Source: Arenicellaceae bacterium
Lineage (GTDB): Bacteria; Pseudomonadota; Gammaproteobacteria; Arenicellales; Arenicellaceae
NCBI GenBank assembly: GCA_029246505.1
Contig: JAQWNC010000002.1
Span: 106,223-170,222 of the forward strand
Length of the DNA: 64,000 nucleotides
Reading direction: 5' to 3'
Of the stretch, positions 35,287-44,007 are shown piece after piece. The notes under the pieces were generated by a model. The model saw only the letters and a program-made list of their open reading frames with translations. It made no database searches and had not been told where the DNA came from. How positions within the stretch are numbered: position 1 is the stretch's first letter; every line of letters starts with the position of its first letter. A program made the translations under genes and the position numbers.

Positions 35287-35801
35287 CTAAAACCCTTCAG
35301 TGATTTCCTCGGTTAGGTTTTCACAATGATAAAGGTCATAAGCCGCAGGGGTTCTAACTACGATGGCTTCACGGGTAGAAGGCTCGGCAAGATAATCCGG
35401 ATCGTTAATAGTGTAACTAAGTGCTAACGATTGACCATCTTCGCTTAGTGTATGTCGCTCGATAGTATGCATATTAGCGCCATGCCGGACGCCCGCACAA
35501 GTAGCTTCCAGCCATCCAGGCAAAAAGTCAACGGTATCTATCACCAAGGTATTACCTTCCCATTTGCCAATGGAGTACCCGGCACGGCTAGGAACGATAT
35601 CCGCCGGATGTTCAACCATATCAAGATGGATGGTTCGCACTATATCCATAAAGCCATAAAGCCAAATTTCAGATCAATCTTGTCATCCGTTTGAGTGATT
35701 GTGTTGATATGCTCGTCAAAGGTCCAATCATGGCAGATATTGGTCGCCTCGTAATGGAACCTAGGATTCATTTCGCGATTAAACACTACTGTTTCAGAAG
35801 T
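35287..35801 (-). pseudogene. Decayed C-module gene
   Basis: The 3' part codes cleanly for C-module sequence (MDIVRTIHLDMVEHP, RAGYSIGKWEGNTLVIDTVD, NDPDYLAEPSTREAI, a Cys in LYHCEN). The frame is broken at 35646-35661 by a tandem 8-base duplication (CCATAAAG twice on the plus strand); removing one unit joins KIDLKFGFMDIVRTIHLD in one frame. The upstream part (FHYEATNICHDWTFDEHINT) is open but has no start or signal peptide and runs into a copied fragment of the LVIVD gene. It was probably a C-only gene or the tail of a fused gene. Confidence 0.75.
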
Positions 35802-35857
35802 ATAAACCCGCACGCCGCATTAAAATAGGCTAAATGAGTCAGGTCGTATGCCTGCAT
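35802..35857 (-). repeat. Copied fragment of the neighbouring LVIVD gene
   Basis: About 56 bases match 36108-36164 inside the LVIVD gene (translation LTHLAYFNA against LIHLAYFNA), with a few substitutions and a one-base deletion. The fragment lies between the C-module pseudogene and the end of the LVIVD gene, so it is a rearrangement scar rather than a gene. Confidence 0.75.
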
Positions 35858-35903
35858 TTGATACACCGCCTTTTACTATTTTCGTGTGGTATTTACCAGC
35901 AAC

Positions 35904-37295
35904 CTACCAACGATCGGCTATATCACCACTATTTCGCAGAACGTACATACCCGTCGCGCCGGAGGTAAAAATGTTTCCTCGAGTATCGACCAGCACCTCC
36001 TGGGTAATAGAGATAGGCATATAACCGGATTGTGAACGTTTAGGCGTTGCAGGGTCACCCGGCAAGAACCAACCTACTTCCTTTGGCAAACGAGGCTCAG
36101 CAACATCATAAACCCGCACACCCGCATTAAAATAGGCTAAATGAATCAGGTCGTTTGGCTGCATAACATCCTGATTATGGATTTCGTTGTTGATGTTGTG
36201 CGGGCCGAAGCGTCCGGGACGATCACAAAAGTTATCCCACGCGTACCCTTCTGGGACTTCCGGAATTGGAAACGTAGACATCATATACGGCTTGGTTGGG
36301 TCCGCATTTTGCACCATGATATTGGCAGAAATGGACTCGCCACACTGCGCAATTTTTGGCTCGCCATTGACATAAACCAAGCTTTTATCCCAATACGGGA
36401 TTACCGAATGGACTGATTGCGTTACGTTATTTACAAATGGCGGAACAATTTGCAGCCGACCAATAACCGTCGGATTCGATTTATCGCTAATATCCAGAGA
36501 GACCATGTCGGGTGTAAAGCCCAAAATGGCGGTATTGCCGTCAGGGCTAATAATCGCTGGCCCATGGAAGCTCGGAATGACGCCATCTTGACGAATTTCA
36601 CCCTCACGCTGCCCAAATTGTGCCCATTCGCCAACTTCCTTTGGATTATTAGGGTCGCGGACGTCCAGAATTTTGAAAATCTGAGCACGGTATCCCGGCG
36701 CGCTCGCTGACAAATAAGCAAAGCCGTCATGCAAAATATTCCTGTGTACGCCATAGGCTCCGGTTTCCCAACGAGAAAGCTCGACTGGATTCTCCGGATC
36801 ACTAATATCAAAAAGCATTATGCCTTCATCTTTCAGCTTATCTGCCGGAACTTCCAGCGGCTGAAATTCAGACATAAAGTTAATCGCGTTTTGAGTATCG
36901 AATTGAGTTAATTCTCGGGACATGCCAACCATCAGCAGATCACCCTGAGAAGTAATCTGCGACATATTGCCATCCATTTTGTATTCAATATCCTTTATTA
37001 CAGTCGGGTTGGTTGGATCGGTAATGTCCATAACCCTCAACGAAGGCGGAAGAATAGGCCCGTGACCTTCCTGAGTCTTTGAAACAGCCGTATATATGTA
37101 CCAGCGACCGTCTTGCTCTTTAATAGTAAACTTACCGGCGTAGCGATCCTGATAATCGAGAAAGCCGATTGGCTCCACATTGTGTGCTAGCCAGCCTTCA
37201 GGAATCGGATCAGCAATAACGCTGTAATTAATACCGAATGTAAATGCGCCGACGCAAAGAACGCCCGCGAGCTTAGAGCTCAGAAACTTACTCAT
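35904..37295 (-). CDS. Secreted LVIVD-repeat beta-propeller protein
   Basis: 463 residues with a signal peptide ending YSVIA and a strong AAGGAGGG ribosome site. The LVIVD-type repeats are visible as LRVMDITDPTNPTVIKDIEY, IMLFDISDPENPVELSRWET, FKILDVRDPNNPKEVGEWAQ, VSLDISDKSNPTVIGR and VRVYDVAEPRLPKEVGWFLP. A conserved CDRPGRFGPHNINNE block is shared with the second LVIVD protein at 47777 (CHRGGRFGPHSIND). These proteins are thought to form an extracytoplasmic propeller; ligand and activity are unknown. It stands between the C-module pseudogene and a divergent lipoprotein gene. Confidence 0.82.
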   Translation of the reverse strand: MSKFLSSKLAGVLCVGAFTFGINYSVIADPIPEGWLAHNVEPIGFLDYQDRYAGKFTIKEQDGRWYIYTAVSKTQEGHGPILPPSLRVMDITDPTNPTVIKDIEYKMDGNMSQITSQGDLLMVGMSRELTQFDTQNAINFMSEFQPLEVPADKLKDEGIMLFDISDPENPVELSRWETGAYGVHRNILHDGFAYLSASAPGYRAQIFKILDVRDPNNPKEVGEWAQFGQREGEIRQDGVIPSFHGPAIISPDGNTAILGFTPDMVSLDISDKSNPTVIGRLQIVPPFVNNVTQSVHSVIPYWDKSLVYVNGEPKIAQCGESISANIMVQNADPTKPYMMSTFPIPEVPEGYAWDNFCDRPGRFGPHNINNEIHNQDVMQPNDLIHLAYFNAGVRVYDVAEPRLPKEVGWFLPGDPATPKRSQSGYMPISITQEVLVDTRGNIFTSGATGMYVLRNSGDIADRW

Positions 37296-37523
37296 TGAAT
37301 ACCCTCCTTTTGTGGTAAAACCGAAATTTGTATGACTACCGCAGGTAATTCTAACATGGGCAAACCCAGCAATTACCGACCACTAAAGCGGAATATAGTC
37401 ATAAATTGTAACGCGCTAAATCTTGATAATTTGGTAATACCCGTTCACAACAGGTTAAGGCTCAACAATCTAAGATGTATCTGGGCTCTAAAATTTTGTA
37501 CGCTAAGGGTTAAGAGACGAACT

Positions 37524-38279
37524 ATGAAAAATTACCTACTATTATCAGTTCTTGCACTCAGCATAGGCGGCTGTGCTACCAGCTTTGAAGGTCGACTCGA
37601 TCTCAACGAATCGTTCACCTTCGTCGACCTAAGCGCAAAGCAATTACAAGCTCGTACCGAATGCCAAGCTCTGGAAAATCAATACTCGAAGAAATGCGTA
37701 AACCTGGCGGGGCAAATCGATAAGAAAACGACCGTGATCAGAGCTGGGCTTTACGAAGCCGATATCGTCGAACGAAAAGACGAGCTCACGCTTAAAATCC
37801 TTAGACCAGGAACTTCGAGAAAACTGGTAGAAGTACCTATCAGTACTGCGAATAGCTCTGGCTTGCCAGACTATTCCGGAAAAATATCGTTAACCCCACG
37901 GCAAACTGGGCGTAGTTTTGGAATTGAAGGCACGTTTGATACTAACGAATTAGAGACTGAAACAATCCACGCGACCGAGCAGTGTAGTTTTCAAGTGCCG
38001 TATCAGTCATGTGGTTATGTCACCGTCAAGGATCCAAATTCTGAACAGCCCAAACAGATATACCAATGCCGCACCAGATACGAAACCTACTACGGCGCGC
38101 AAGATGTCGCCTTCTTCTTCCGGCACAAGAACAAAGAAGTATTTCTGGATTTAGTTAAAGCGGATGGCAGAGTAATAGGTGAATACAATGGAACTAACCA
38201 AACCGGTAATAAAGTGTATCTCTATCAGGGTTACTGCAATACAGGTTATGGAAATGGCTTTCGGAATGGTTATTACTAG
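37524..38279 (+). CDS. Lipoprotein of unknown function
   Basis: 251 residues from the ATG at 37524, chosen because the lipoprotein signal MKNYLLLSVLALSIGGC starts there. The lipobox Cys is residue 17, with no Asp at +2, so outer-membrane sorting is likely. The mature part begins with ATSFEGRLDLNESFTFVD and has several Cys residues (TECQAL, KKCVNL, EQCSFQV, QSCGYV, QCRTRY, GYCNTGY), suggesting disulfides. The Tyr/Gly-rich C-terminus (CNTGYGNGFRNGYY) is unusual. I do not recognise a family. Confidence 0.7.
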   Translation: MKNYLLLSVLALSIGGCATSFEGRLDLNESFTFVDLSAKQLQARTECQALENQYSKKCVNLAGQIDKKTTVIRAGLYEADIVERKDELTLKILRPGTSRKLVEVPISTANSSGLPDYSGKISLTPRQTGRSFGIEGTFDTNELETETIHATEQCSFQVPYQSCGYVTVKDPNSEQPKQIYQCRTRYETYYGAQDVAFFFRHKNKEVFLDLVKADGRVIGEYNGTNQTGNKVYLYQGYCNTGYGNGFRNGYY

Positions 38280-38361
38280 CTAATTCGACCCAGAGAAAAG
38301 CGCGACTTATAAACTGGCACAATGCAATAATCCATTATAGTCAGTGCCTATTAATTATGAG

Positions 38362-39513
38362 TTATTGATTATCTTTGCGTATACTAAATTTTAGAGACTC
38401 TTCGACGGCACTAACGGCATCTATAAGCGCTGGGTGGAAGCTTGCTCGAAGTGAAATATGACCAACTTCTTCGCTCACGGCTTTGCGAGGCCCAATTCGT
38501 TCACCTTCTTTAACTTTCAAGCGATGCTTAACCACTGCGCTATTAGCCAAAACCTTCTCCCAGCCGGTTATTTTAAGCAAAGTCCCCTCGCCGGGGTGAA
38601 GAAGCACGGCGGCGGAATACAAATCATTTGGTCGCTTAACCTGAGGCGCCAAGCCCATTTCTAGATCCAGAAAGGCTTCCCACGCGTTGAATCCATACGA
38701 CAGGGATATTAGGTCCATTATGTACCCTCCAGGAGGGCGAAGAGCGATCTCGCCAAACAGCGGCCCTATTTTTGAACGGTACACCTCAAGATGAGTTACG
38801 CCCCACTTTATTTTGAGCGCTTCAAGGACTTTAGCATTTAGCTCCAAAATTCTATTAATTTCAGCCTTCTTAAAATTAGCCGGAACAATATTGACTTCAC
38901 CCTTCTTAAAATATTGGGTCATATTGGTAAAAAGAATTTTGCGGTCATGGATAAAACTTTCAACACTGGCTTCGGGTGCATTGACGTATTTCTCAAGCAA
39001 TCTATCTGCACTAAGATTTTTTTCAATCTCTTCCAAATTTGAACTAACGATGGTGCCTCGCCCACCGGAGTTTTTTCGATCCTTTAATACAAGTGGAAGC
39101 TTAAGTTCCTTGGAGACACGCTTGAGGTCTAAACTTTTCTTTGCCGGTGTATATGCTGTCATGGGGATATCGGCTTCCGCGAGAAAATCCTTCATGATTA
39201 ACTTATCGGTACAGCGCTCGACTAAGGCAAGTGAATTCAACCTGGTCATTAAAAGTCGTCGCAAAAAATACGCCGGCGCCACGGTAGACTCGCCACTCGC
39301 AATCACATGAGAAACACCCTGAATATTATTCGCCTTAAGTATTCTTGAAAGCTCGGCCGAATCAGTCGTGTAGGCTTCAGTTATTCTGCTTTCCGGGGAG
39401 CACCCGTTTAGTTGATACTTTTTGTCGGCTCACAATACATAAGGGATTTTTCGGTTTTCAACGGCAACAAGTAATTCTCTGCGAAAGCCAAGAATAAGGA
39501 TTTTCGATTCCAC
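38362..39513 (-). pseudogene. ATP-grasp protein gene interrupted by an in-frame TGA
   Basis: The long open part (to about 39306) encodes an ATP-grasp domain: ELKLPLVLKDRKNSGGRGTI (nucleotide-binding loop), FTNMTQYFKKGEVNIVPANF, THLEVYRSK and GPLFGEIALRPPGGYIMDLI (metal-binding Glu). The expected pre-ATP-grasp segment lies further upstream in the same frame (ESKILILGFRRELLVAVENR) but is cut by a TGA at 39432-39430, in PYVL-stop-ADKKYQL, probably a former Trp codon. The plausible start is the GTG at 39513. Without read-through only a product lacking about 80 residues could be made. Amino-acid or peptide ligase activity is family-based; the substrate is unknown. Confidence 0.6.
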
Positions 39514-39640
39514 CGAGCTAATACCCAAATAGTTCAATTGTATTAGGGTTCATTTTTACTACGAGCGCCAACGGATTAAAAGAGCTCTGAGCTACTTTAA
39601 GAAGTATCTTTATATAGAGTTTCCAGAATTCTGAAGTGTC

Positions 39641-39674
39641 AGGTTTGCCATCTGCCAGTTCGAATGGCAAACCT
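39641..39674. terminator. Perfect 11-base hairpin
   Basis: AGGTTTGCCAT and ATGGCAAACCT form a perfect 11-base stem around a 12-base loop, in the 237-base gap between the SnoaL-like gene and the ATP-grasp gene. It lies 77 bases after the SnoaL-like stop (minus strand). There is no T-run on either side, so it may be a terminator, an RNA-stability element or a dispersed repeat. Confidence 0.5.
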
Positions 39675-39750
39675 ATCGCAATGAGTTTAGTCCTTCTTGG
39701 ACATAATCAAAGACAAAGTACAAAAACTGGCACCCTACCCCGTGCTACGA

Positions 39751-40188
39751 CTATTCAAATGGCTGATTCCACAAGTCTTGGTCAACCTTCCATTCGCCCT
39801 GAACCTTATGCCAAATTTGGGCATACTTCCCTTCGACCAGAGTGTTCTCGGTCCCCCGATCAATAACCTGATAGTCACCGCGAACGAACATCATATCAAC
39901 ACCCGTTACACTTTGCGTTACGGTCAAAATAGTCAGAGGACTCTCAATACCAAAATCATTTTCCCAATAAGCCCGGATCACATCTCTACCAATTCGCATG
40001 GGCGATCCATGCTCATATAGATGGGCATTTTCAGTGTATAGGCTGCCCAAAGCTTCTCCGTCGAAGGCGTTATAAGCAGCGCTCCATTTATCCGCTAAGT
40101 CTTGCACCTCGCTCTGTGCGCTCACGAAAGTTGATGTGGACAAAGATATAGCGATTGCGGCAGCTGACACAAAGTTTTTCAATTTCAT
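39751..40188 (-). CDS. Secreted SnoaL-like/DUF4440 protein
   Basis: 145 residues from the ATG at 40188 (MKLKNFVSAAAIAI), chosen because the signal peptide, ending FVSA, begins there. The rest is a small alpha+beta-barrel protein of the NTF2-like superfamily: LADKWSAAYNAFDGEALGSL, YTENAHLYEHGSPMRIGRDV and KYAQIWHKVQGEWKVDQDLW. DUF4440/SnoaL-like proteins include isomerases and ligand binders; no catalytic set can be fixed here. It is convergent in function with nothing nearby and has its own promoter region. Confidence 0.75.
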   Translation of the reverse strand: MKLKNFVSAAAIAISLSTSTFVSAQSEVQDLADKWSAAYNAFDGEALGSLYTENAHLYEHGSPMRIGRDVIRAYWENDFGIESPLTILTVTQSVTGVDMMFVRGDYQVIDRGTENTLVEGKYAQIWHKVQGEWKVDQDLWNQPFE

Positions 40189-40429
40189 TTTAAATCTCAT
40201 CAAGTAAATTAACTGTAGGAAGTCTGACTGATCCATTTGTCTTGTTCAATGATAGAAGTCAAAGATCATGTATCTCTATGCACTACTTCTACTTTCGTCG
40301 GAACTGATTACTTTGGTGTCGGGTAAATACCTGCTAGCGCTTAGCACCGACCGTGCGATCGCATCTGGCTTTCATGCGGATATTCTCTTCAAGCGCTATC
40401 GATGCGCCGCCCGATAGTGCGCACCCAGA

Positions 40430-40779
40430 AGATCTTCACCCTAGTCCGAGCCTAGGCCAAGTATAAGCAACCTTTCAGGTGTATCGATGCCTACGATGGG
40501 ACACTCCATAGGATGGTATGAAGATGATGTCTGGTAATCGAATCGCTAGCCTATGCGCCAGGCAATATTACGACTCTTCGTCGCAGGCCACCGCAATCTG
40601 TGGCCTTACGAAGTATTGAGCGTATACATCGCGATGCTGAAGATCGCCTGGTGGTGGAGATTACCTATGGTAGAGTCGATTATTTTATCTGAACCAATGA
40701 CAGCAAAAAACCGCTACCTTCGGTCGCATTTGAGTTTTCGATATACGACTGTGAGCCTTCTAACCAGGAAGAGGATTAA
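40430..40779 (+). pseudogene. Decayed C-only gene, homologue of 28057-28758
   Basis: Fragments in shifting frames match the intact C-only protein at 28057: NLSGVSMPTMGHSIGWYEDD (there NLDGVAIHTMGHSIAWYEDD), then after a frame change LAYAPGNITTLRR, SIERIHRDAEDRLVVEITYG, a TGA in FI-stop-TND, and a final SIYDCEP before a TAA at 40777. A TAA also precedes the first fragment. The remnant's tail still provides the AGAGGA ribosome site of the N-only gene five bases downstream. The order C then N is the same as at 28758-27668. Confidence 0.82.
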
Positions 40780-40784
40780 ACAAT

Positions 40785-41174
40785 ATGAGCATTAAAAGAT
40801 TATGGTTCGTGGTATTTGCAATATTGCCCTTAAGTGCCTTTGCGCACCATTCAGTTTCATATAACTTTAGTGAAGAAATCCTAGAACTTGAGGGAACCAT
40901 TACTTCCGTTAAATGGGTCAACCCGCACGGGTCATTCCTGCTAAAAGTGCCGCTAGAGGATGGAACTACTCAGGAATGGTTGATTGAAATGTTGGCAAAA
41001 ATTGCGCTGCAGCGGCAAAACTTTGACTTTGATGCCTTGCAGAATGGTACAAAAATTAAACTAACCGGCAGGCGCGGTCACCGGGGTCATACAATGCGCT
41101 TTGGTGAGGCCACACTCCCCGATGGAAGGGTAATCAAAGAGCGAATTCCTTCTGCCCTACCCTCTACGCCGTAA
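40785..41174 (+). CDS. Secreted N-module (DUF6152-like) protein
   Basis: 129 residues with a signal peptide ending SAFA and the mature start HHSVSYNFSEEILELEG. It contains VKWVNPHGSFLLKVPLEDG, the EWLIEMLAKIALQRQNFDFD stretch, LTGRRGHRGHTMRFGEATLP and ends IKERIPSALP. It is the closest relative in this window of the N-only protein at 27668. Its own C-only partner upstream is a pseudogene, so this protein now lacks a cognate partner locally. Start ATG is clear. Confidence 0.85.
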   Translation: MSIKRLWFVVFAILPLSAFAHHSVSYNFSEEILELEGTITSVKWVNPHGSFLLKVPLEDGTTQEWLIEMLAKIALQRQNFDFDALQNGTKIKLTGRRGHRGHTMRFGEATLPDGRVIKERIPSALPSTP

Positions 41175-41291
41175 AACTTCTTTCGTTCAAAGGCAAAGAA
41201 CAATATCTGATACCCTATTCTTTCGTGGGTTTGAACCCCATCGGTTTAATCTTAACTAGTGAATGACTACGATCAGCTACATGGAGCTTAT

Positions 41292-42332
41292 TTGAATACC
41301 CAACGCCAGATGCTTTTTAGCAGCGCACAGTTTATTTTTTTCGTACTCACTATTACAATCAGTCTGCCTGTCTTTGCTCATCATAGCGGCTCGATATTCG
41401 ATCAGAACTCGGTTGTCGCATTGGAAGGCATAGTTAGCGATTTCAGTTGGGGCAATCCACATGTTTATATCCACGTCGAGGCAATGGACGCGGCCGGCGA
41501 GATCATTGAATGGCAGATAGAAACCGATGCGACGCCAATTTTGACGCGCAGCGGTTGGTCTTCGGCATCTCTGCGCCCCGGAGAACAAGTGGTTGTACGT
41601 GCGAATCCAGACGTGGATCCGCAGCGTCCGCATGGACGACTAATATCGGTCGCGACGGGCGACGGAGCGCTGCTTACACCGCGGGTGTCGTTCAAAAGCA
41701 GACCGAGTGAGGCTGCGACAGGAGCTATTGCTTCTGATATCACCGGCATCTGGTCAACGCCGCTCGCAACGAATGCGCATCTTTGGCAGCTCAGAAGTTC
41801 TGCACGAACTTTAACGGCAAGAGCATTAGCAGCGCAAGCTGAGTATGATGTGGCGCGCGATAGCCCTGCGGGCAAATGCATCGCTTATCCAACACCGACC
41901 TTTCTGGGTGTTCCGTACCTGAACGAGATTTATATGAGCGATAACAAAATAACAATACGCGGTGAGCTATTTGGTTCAGAGCGAGTCATCTACACTGATG
42001 GGCGAGGCCACCCCGAAAACGCGAAGCATACGAATCAAGGGCATTCGATTGGATGGTGGGAAGACGATGTGCTAGTTGTAGAGACCCGCTTACTTGCCGA
42101 ACATCGTTCTGCTTTAATCGATGGAGCGCCAATGGGTCCGAATAGGCATGTTATCGAGCGGTTCTCGCTTAGCGATGATGGTCGACGGTTGTTGATAGAT
42201 TTTCTGGTTGAGGATCCAGACTATTTAACCGAACCATTCGCCGGCGATATGGAGTGGGATTTTGCACCGCAATTCAAGTTCATTAATATCGACTGTGATC
42301 CGGAAATCTCGGCCAAACCATGGGGTGGTTAG
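41292..42332 (+). CDS. Secreted two-module protein (N-module + C-module)
   Basis: About 347 residues. I prefer the TTG at 41292 because a GGAG site lies just upstream; the in-frame ATG at 41310 and a GTG at 41259 are alternatives. Signal peptide ends LPVFA, mature start HHSGSIFDQNSVVALEG. N-module: FSWGNPHVYIHVEAMDAAGE and ILTRSGWSSASLRPGEQVVV. C-module: ITGIWSTPLATNAH, LTARALAAQAEYDVARDSPA, a Cys in GKCIAYPTPTFLGVPYLNEI, ERVIYTDGRGHPE, QGHSIGWWEDDVLVVETRLL, VIERFSLSDDGRRLLIDFLV, DPDYLTEPF and a late Cys (NIDCDPE). Confidence 0.82.
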   Translation: MNTQRQMLFSSAQFIFFVLTITISLPVFAHHSGSIFDQNSVVALEGIVSDFSWGNPHVYIHVEAMDAAGEIIEWQIETDATPILTRSGWSSASLRPGEQVVVRANPDVDPQRPHGRLISVATGDGALLTPRVSFKSRPSEAATGAIASDITGIWSTPLATNAHLWQLRSSARTLTARALAAQAEYDVARDSPAGKCIAYPTPTFLGVPYLNEIYMSDNKITIRGELFGSERVIYTDGRGHPENAKHTNQGHSIGWWEDDVLVVETRLLAEHRSALIDGAPMGPNRHVIERFSLSDDGRRLLIDFLVEDPDYLTEPFAGDMEWDFAPQFKFINIDCDPEISAKPWGG

Positions 42333-42461
42333 GTGCGAACAAGTTTGATTCAATTAGTAAATATTCGTTAAGTATGTAACGGACTGAACGCACACGTACA
42401 AACCTCAGTTATGCGTTACTATCATTTTCTCGGAAAATGTTTTCACCCAAATCAGTGCAAA

Positions 42462-42486
42462 GACGAATCACTGCTAATTGCCCTAA
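42462..42486. repeat. Direct repeat, left copy
   Basis: GACGAATCACTGCTAATTGC followed by CCTAA. It matches 43736-43760 at all but about three positions. The two copies flank the two-module gene at 42534-43577. A further piece, CCCAAATCAGT, occurs at about 42447-42457 and again directly after the right copy. Confidence 0.65.
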
Positions 42487-42533
42487 GCGGGCACTCAGTT
42501 ACATATGAGTGTAGTGAATTTTAAGGAAACGTC

Positions 42534-43577
42534 TTATGAACGTGCAAACAGTTCGTCGAGCGTACACCCATATATTTGGACCATCGTACCCAGTCGGTAG
42601 CGCCAAACATGATAGGCATCAGCAGTTACGGGCTTGGTGAAAACCGACGGGTCAGTGGATGTGAAGCTATAGGTCAGTGTGCCTTCGCTACGGTCGAGTT
42701 CAAATCGTTCGACGATCTCCATAGCCTCGCTTTGCGGTGCCGAAACGATGCCGAAAATCTTGAACCATGGCCAGTTTATCCGTGTTGTCGTGACGATCAG
42801 TGTGTCTTCCTCCCAGAGTCCAATTGAGTAGCCGAGCGGCGAGAATAGCTGCCCTTCAGCACTCGCGTCCTTGTTCATATGGATCTTTCGGGTGTTGTCA
42901 TCCGACTCGATACGGATCTCGATGTCGCCATCGGCAAGTTGGACGAATTCCACCGGGTGCGGGCCGATATAGGTCATGGCTTCGGGCATGCCCGGCGACA
43001 CGCATCGCACGACAGGATCGTCGACAAGTGGATCGAAGGCATCTAGTACGGTGCGCGCTTCAATCGTTAGCGGCGGATCGGCAGAATAAGCCGGCGTATT
43101 TGACTGCACTGTCGTCCAGGCGCGGAAGATGTCGTTGATGGGAGTAATATATTCATCAACAGTACCGCGAACCGCTTCCCGGTTACCAATCGCGTTGTCA
43201 TTCCAGCGCGGCACCCCGCTCATATGCGTCAACACTTCACGACCATCCGCCAGCAAGACGTTGGTAACAAGTAGCGCACTGCGACGCGTGGAAGGAGAAC
43301 CGGCAACGCGTACGACTTGTCCTGCCTGTAGGAGGTCGCTCGAAACACCAGCACGACTAAGGCTATTGATGTCATGTCCCTCCATCTCCCAAACTTTTTT
43401 TTCGCCGTCGTTAAGTACGCGAAGTTGCATTCGCAGGTGCGGGTTACGCCAATATACCAGGAGGAGTTCACCGGTTAGTTCAATAGTGACATCGGTGTCG
43501 AACTCGTAGGTGGAATGGTGGGCGAATACACTAGCGGACAGGAATAATGCTATTAACATCAAGGCTATTCGACTCAT
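42534..43577 (-). CDS. Secreted two-module protein (N-module + C-module)
   Basis: 347 residues from the ATG at 43577 (MSRIALMLIALF), which has an AGAGGGAAG ribosome site; longer upstream frames lack a signal peptide. The signal ends ASVFA and the mature start is HHSTYEFDTDVTIELTG. N-module: VYWRNPHLRMQLRVLNDGEK, NSLSRAGVSSDLLQAGQVVR, TNVLLADGREVL. C-module: NDIFRAWTTVQ, a Cys in VRCVSPGMPEAMTYIGPHPV, TRKIHMNKDASAEGQLFSPL, LGYSIGLWEEDTLIVTTTRI, IVERFELDRSEGTLTYSFTS, TDPSVFTKPV and a late Cys (YGCTLDE). The flanking direct repeats are noted separately. Confidence 0.85.
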   Translation of the reverse strand: MSRIALMLIALFLSASVFAHHSTYEFDTDVTIELTGELLLVYWRNPHLRMQLRVLNDGEKKVWEMEGHDINSLSRAGVSSDLLQAGQVVRVAGSPSTRRSALLVTNVLLADGREVLTHMSGVPRWNDNAIGNREAVRGTVDEYITPINDIFRAWTTVQSNTPAYSADPPLTIEARTVLDAFDPLVDDPVVRCVSPGMPEAMTYIGPHPVEFVQLADGDIEIRIESDDNTRKIHMNKDASAEGQLFSPLGYSIGLWEEDTLIVTTTRINWPWFKIFGIVSAPQSEAMEIVERFELDRSEGTLTYSFTSTDPSVFTKPVTADAYHVWRYRLGTMVQIYGCTLDELFARS

Positions 43578-44007
43578 TATGCTTCCCTCTTTCATGGTTG
43601 CCAGCTTTGAACTAATTCTTATGTGCCTTATGATCAGGCGTAAAAAACATCCTACACCTACGCTCCGTTGAAAGCACTGAGCGGGTCTAAACACTGCCAG
43701 ATCTGAAGTGTCCATTATATTGAATATCTGTTGCTGACGAATGACCGCTAATTGCCCAAATCAGTCATTGGTAATCATACATAAACAGAACCGGCAGTAA
43801 AAATGTACGTATTTATTGACTATGTTTTTAGATTTAGCCCCTTTGACTTTGATCTTTCCAACGCAGTTTTACACACTGGCTTTTTGCCTCTTGGCCAGCG
43901 CAGAGATTACCCCTGTGGGCGTAAAGGGAATATGCCTGAGTCGGCTTCCGGTTAATGCGAAAACGGCGTTAGCTATGGCCGGTCATCATTCGTATTCATG
44001 ACCGAAT
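43578..44007. other. Intergenic region with a repeat and a possible gene relic
   Basis: 430 bases. It contains the promoter of the gene at 42534, the right direct repeat (43736-43760) and an open plus-strand stretch at about 43816-44001 that ends ALAMAGHHSYS. That end looks like a signal peptide and the first residues of an N-module (HHSx), cut off by the convergent gene at 44008. I do not call it a gene. Confidence 0.4.
43736..43760. repeat. Direct repeat, right copy
   Basis: GACGAATGACCGCTAATTGC followed by CCAAA, matching 42462-42486. It also contains an imperfect palindrome, AATGAC to GTCATT, spanning about 43740-43770. Confidence 0.65.

Noticed and set aside
37332..37523. Upstream extension of the lipoprotein gene from 37332
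   Set aside because: The extension puts the lipoprotein signal 64 residues inside the protein; the ATG at 37524 gives a normal signal with the Cys at position 17.
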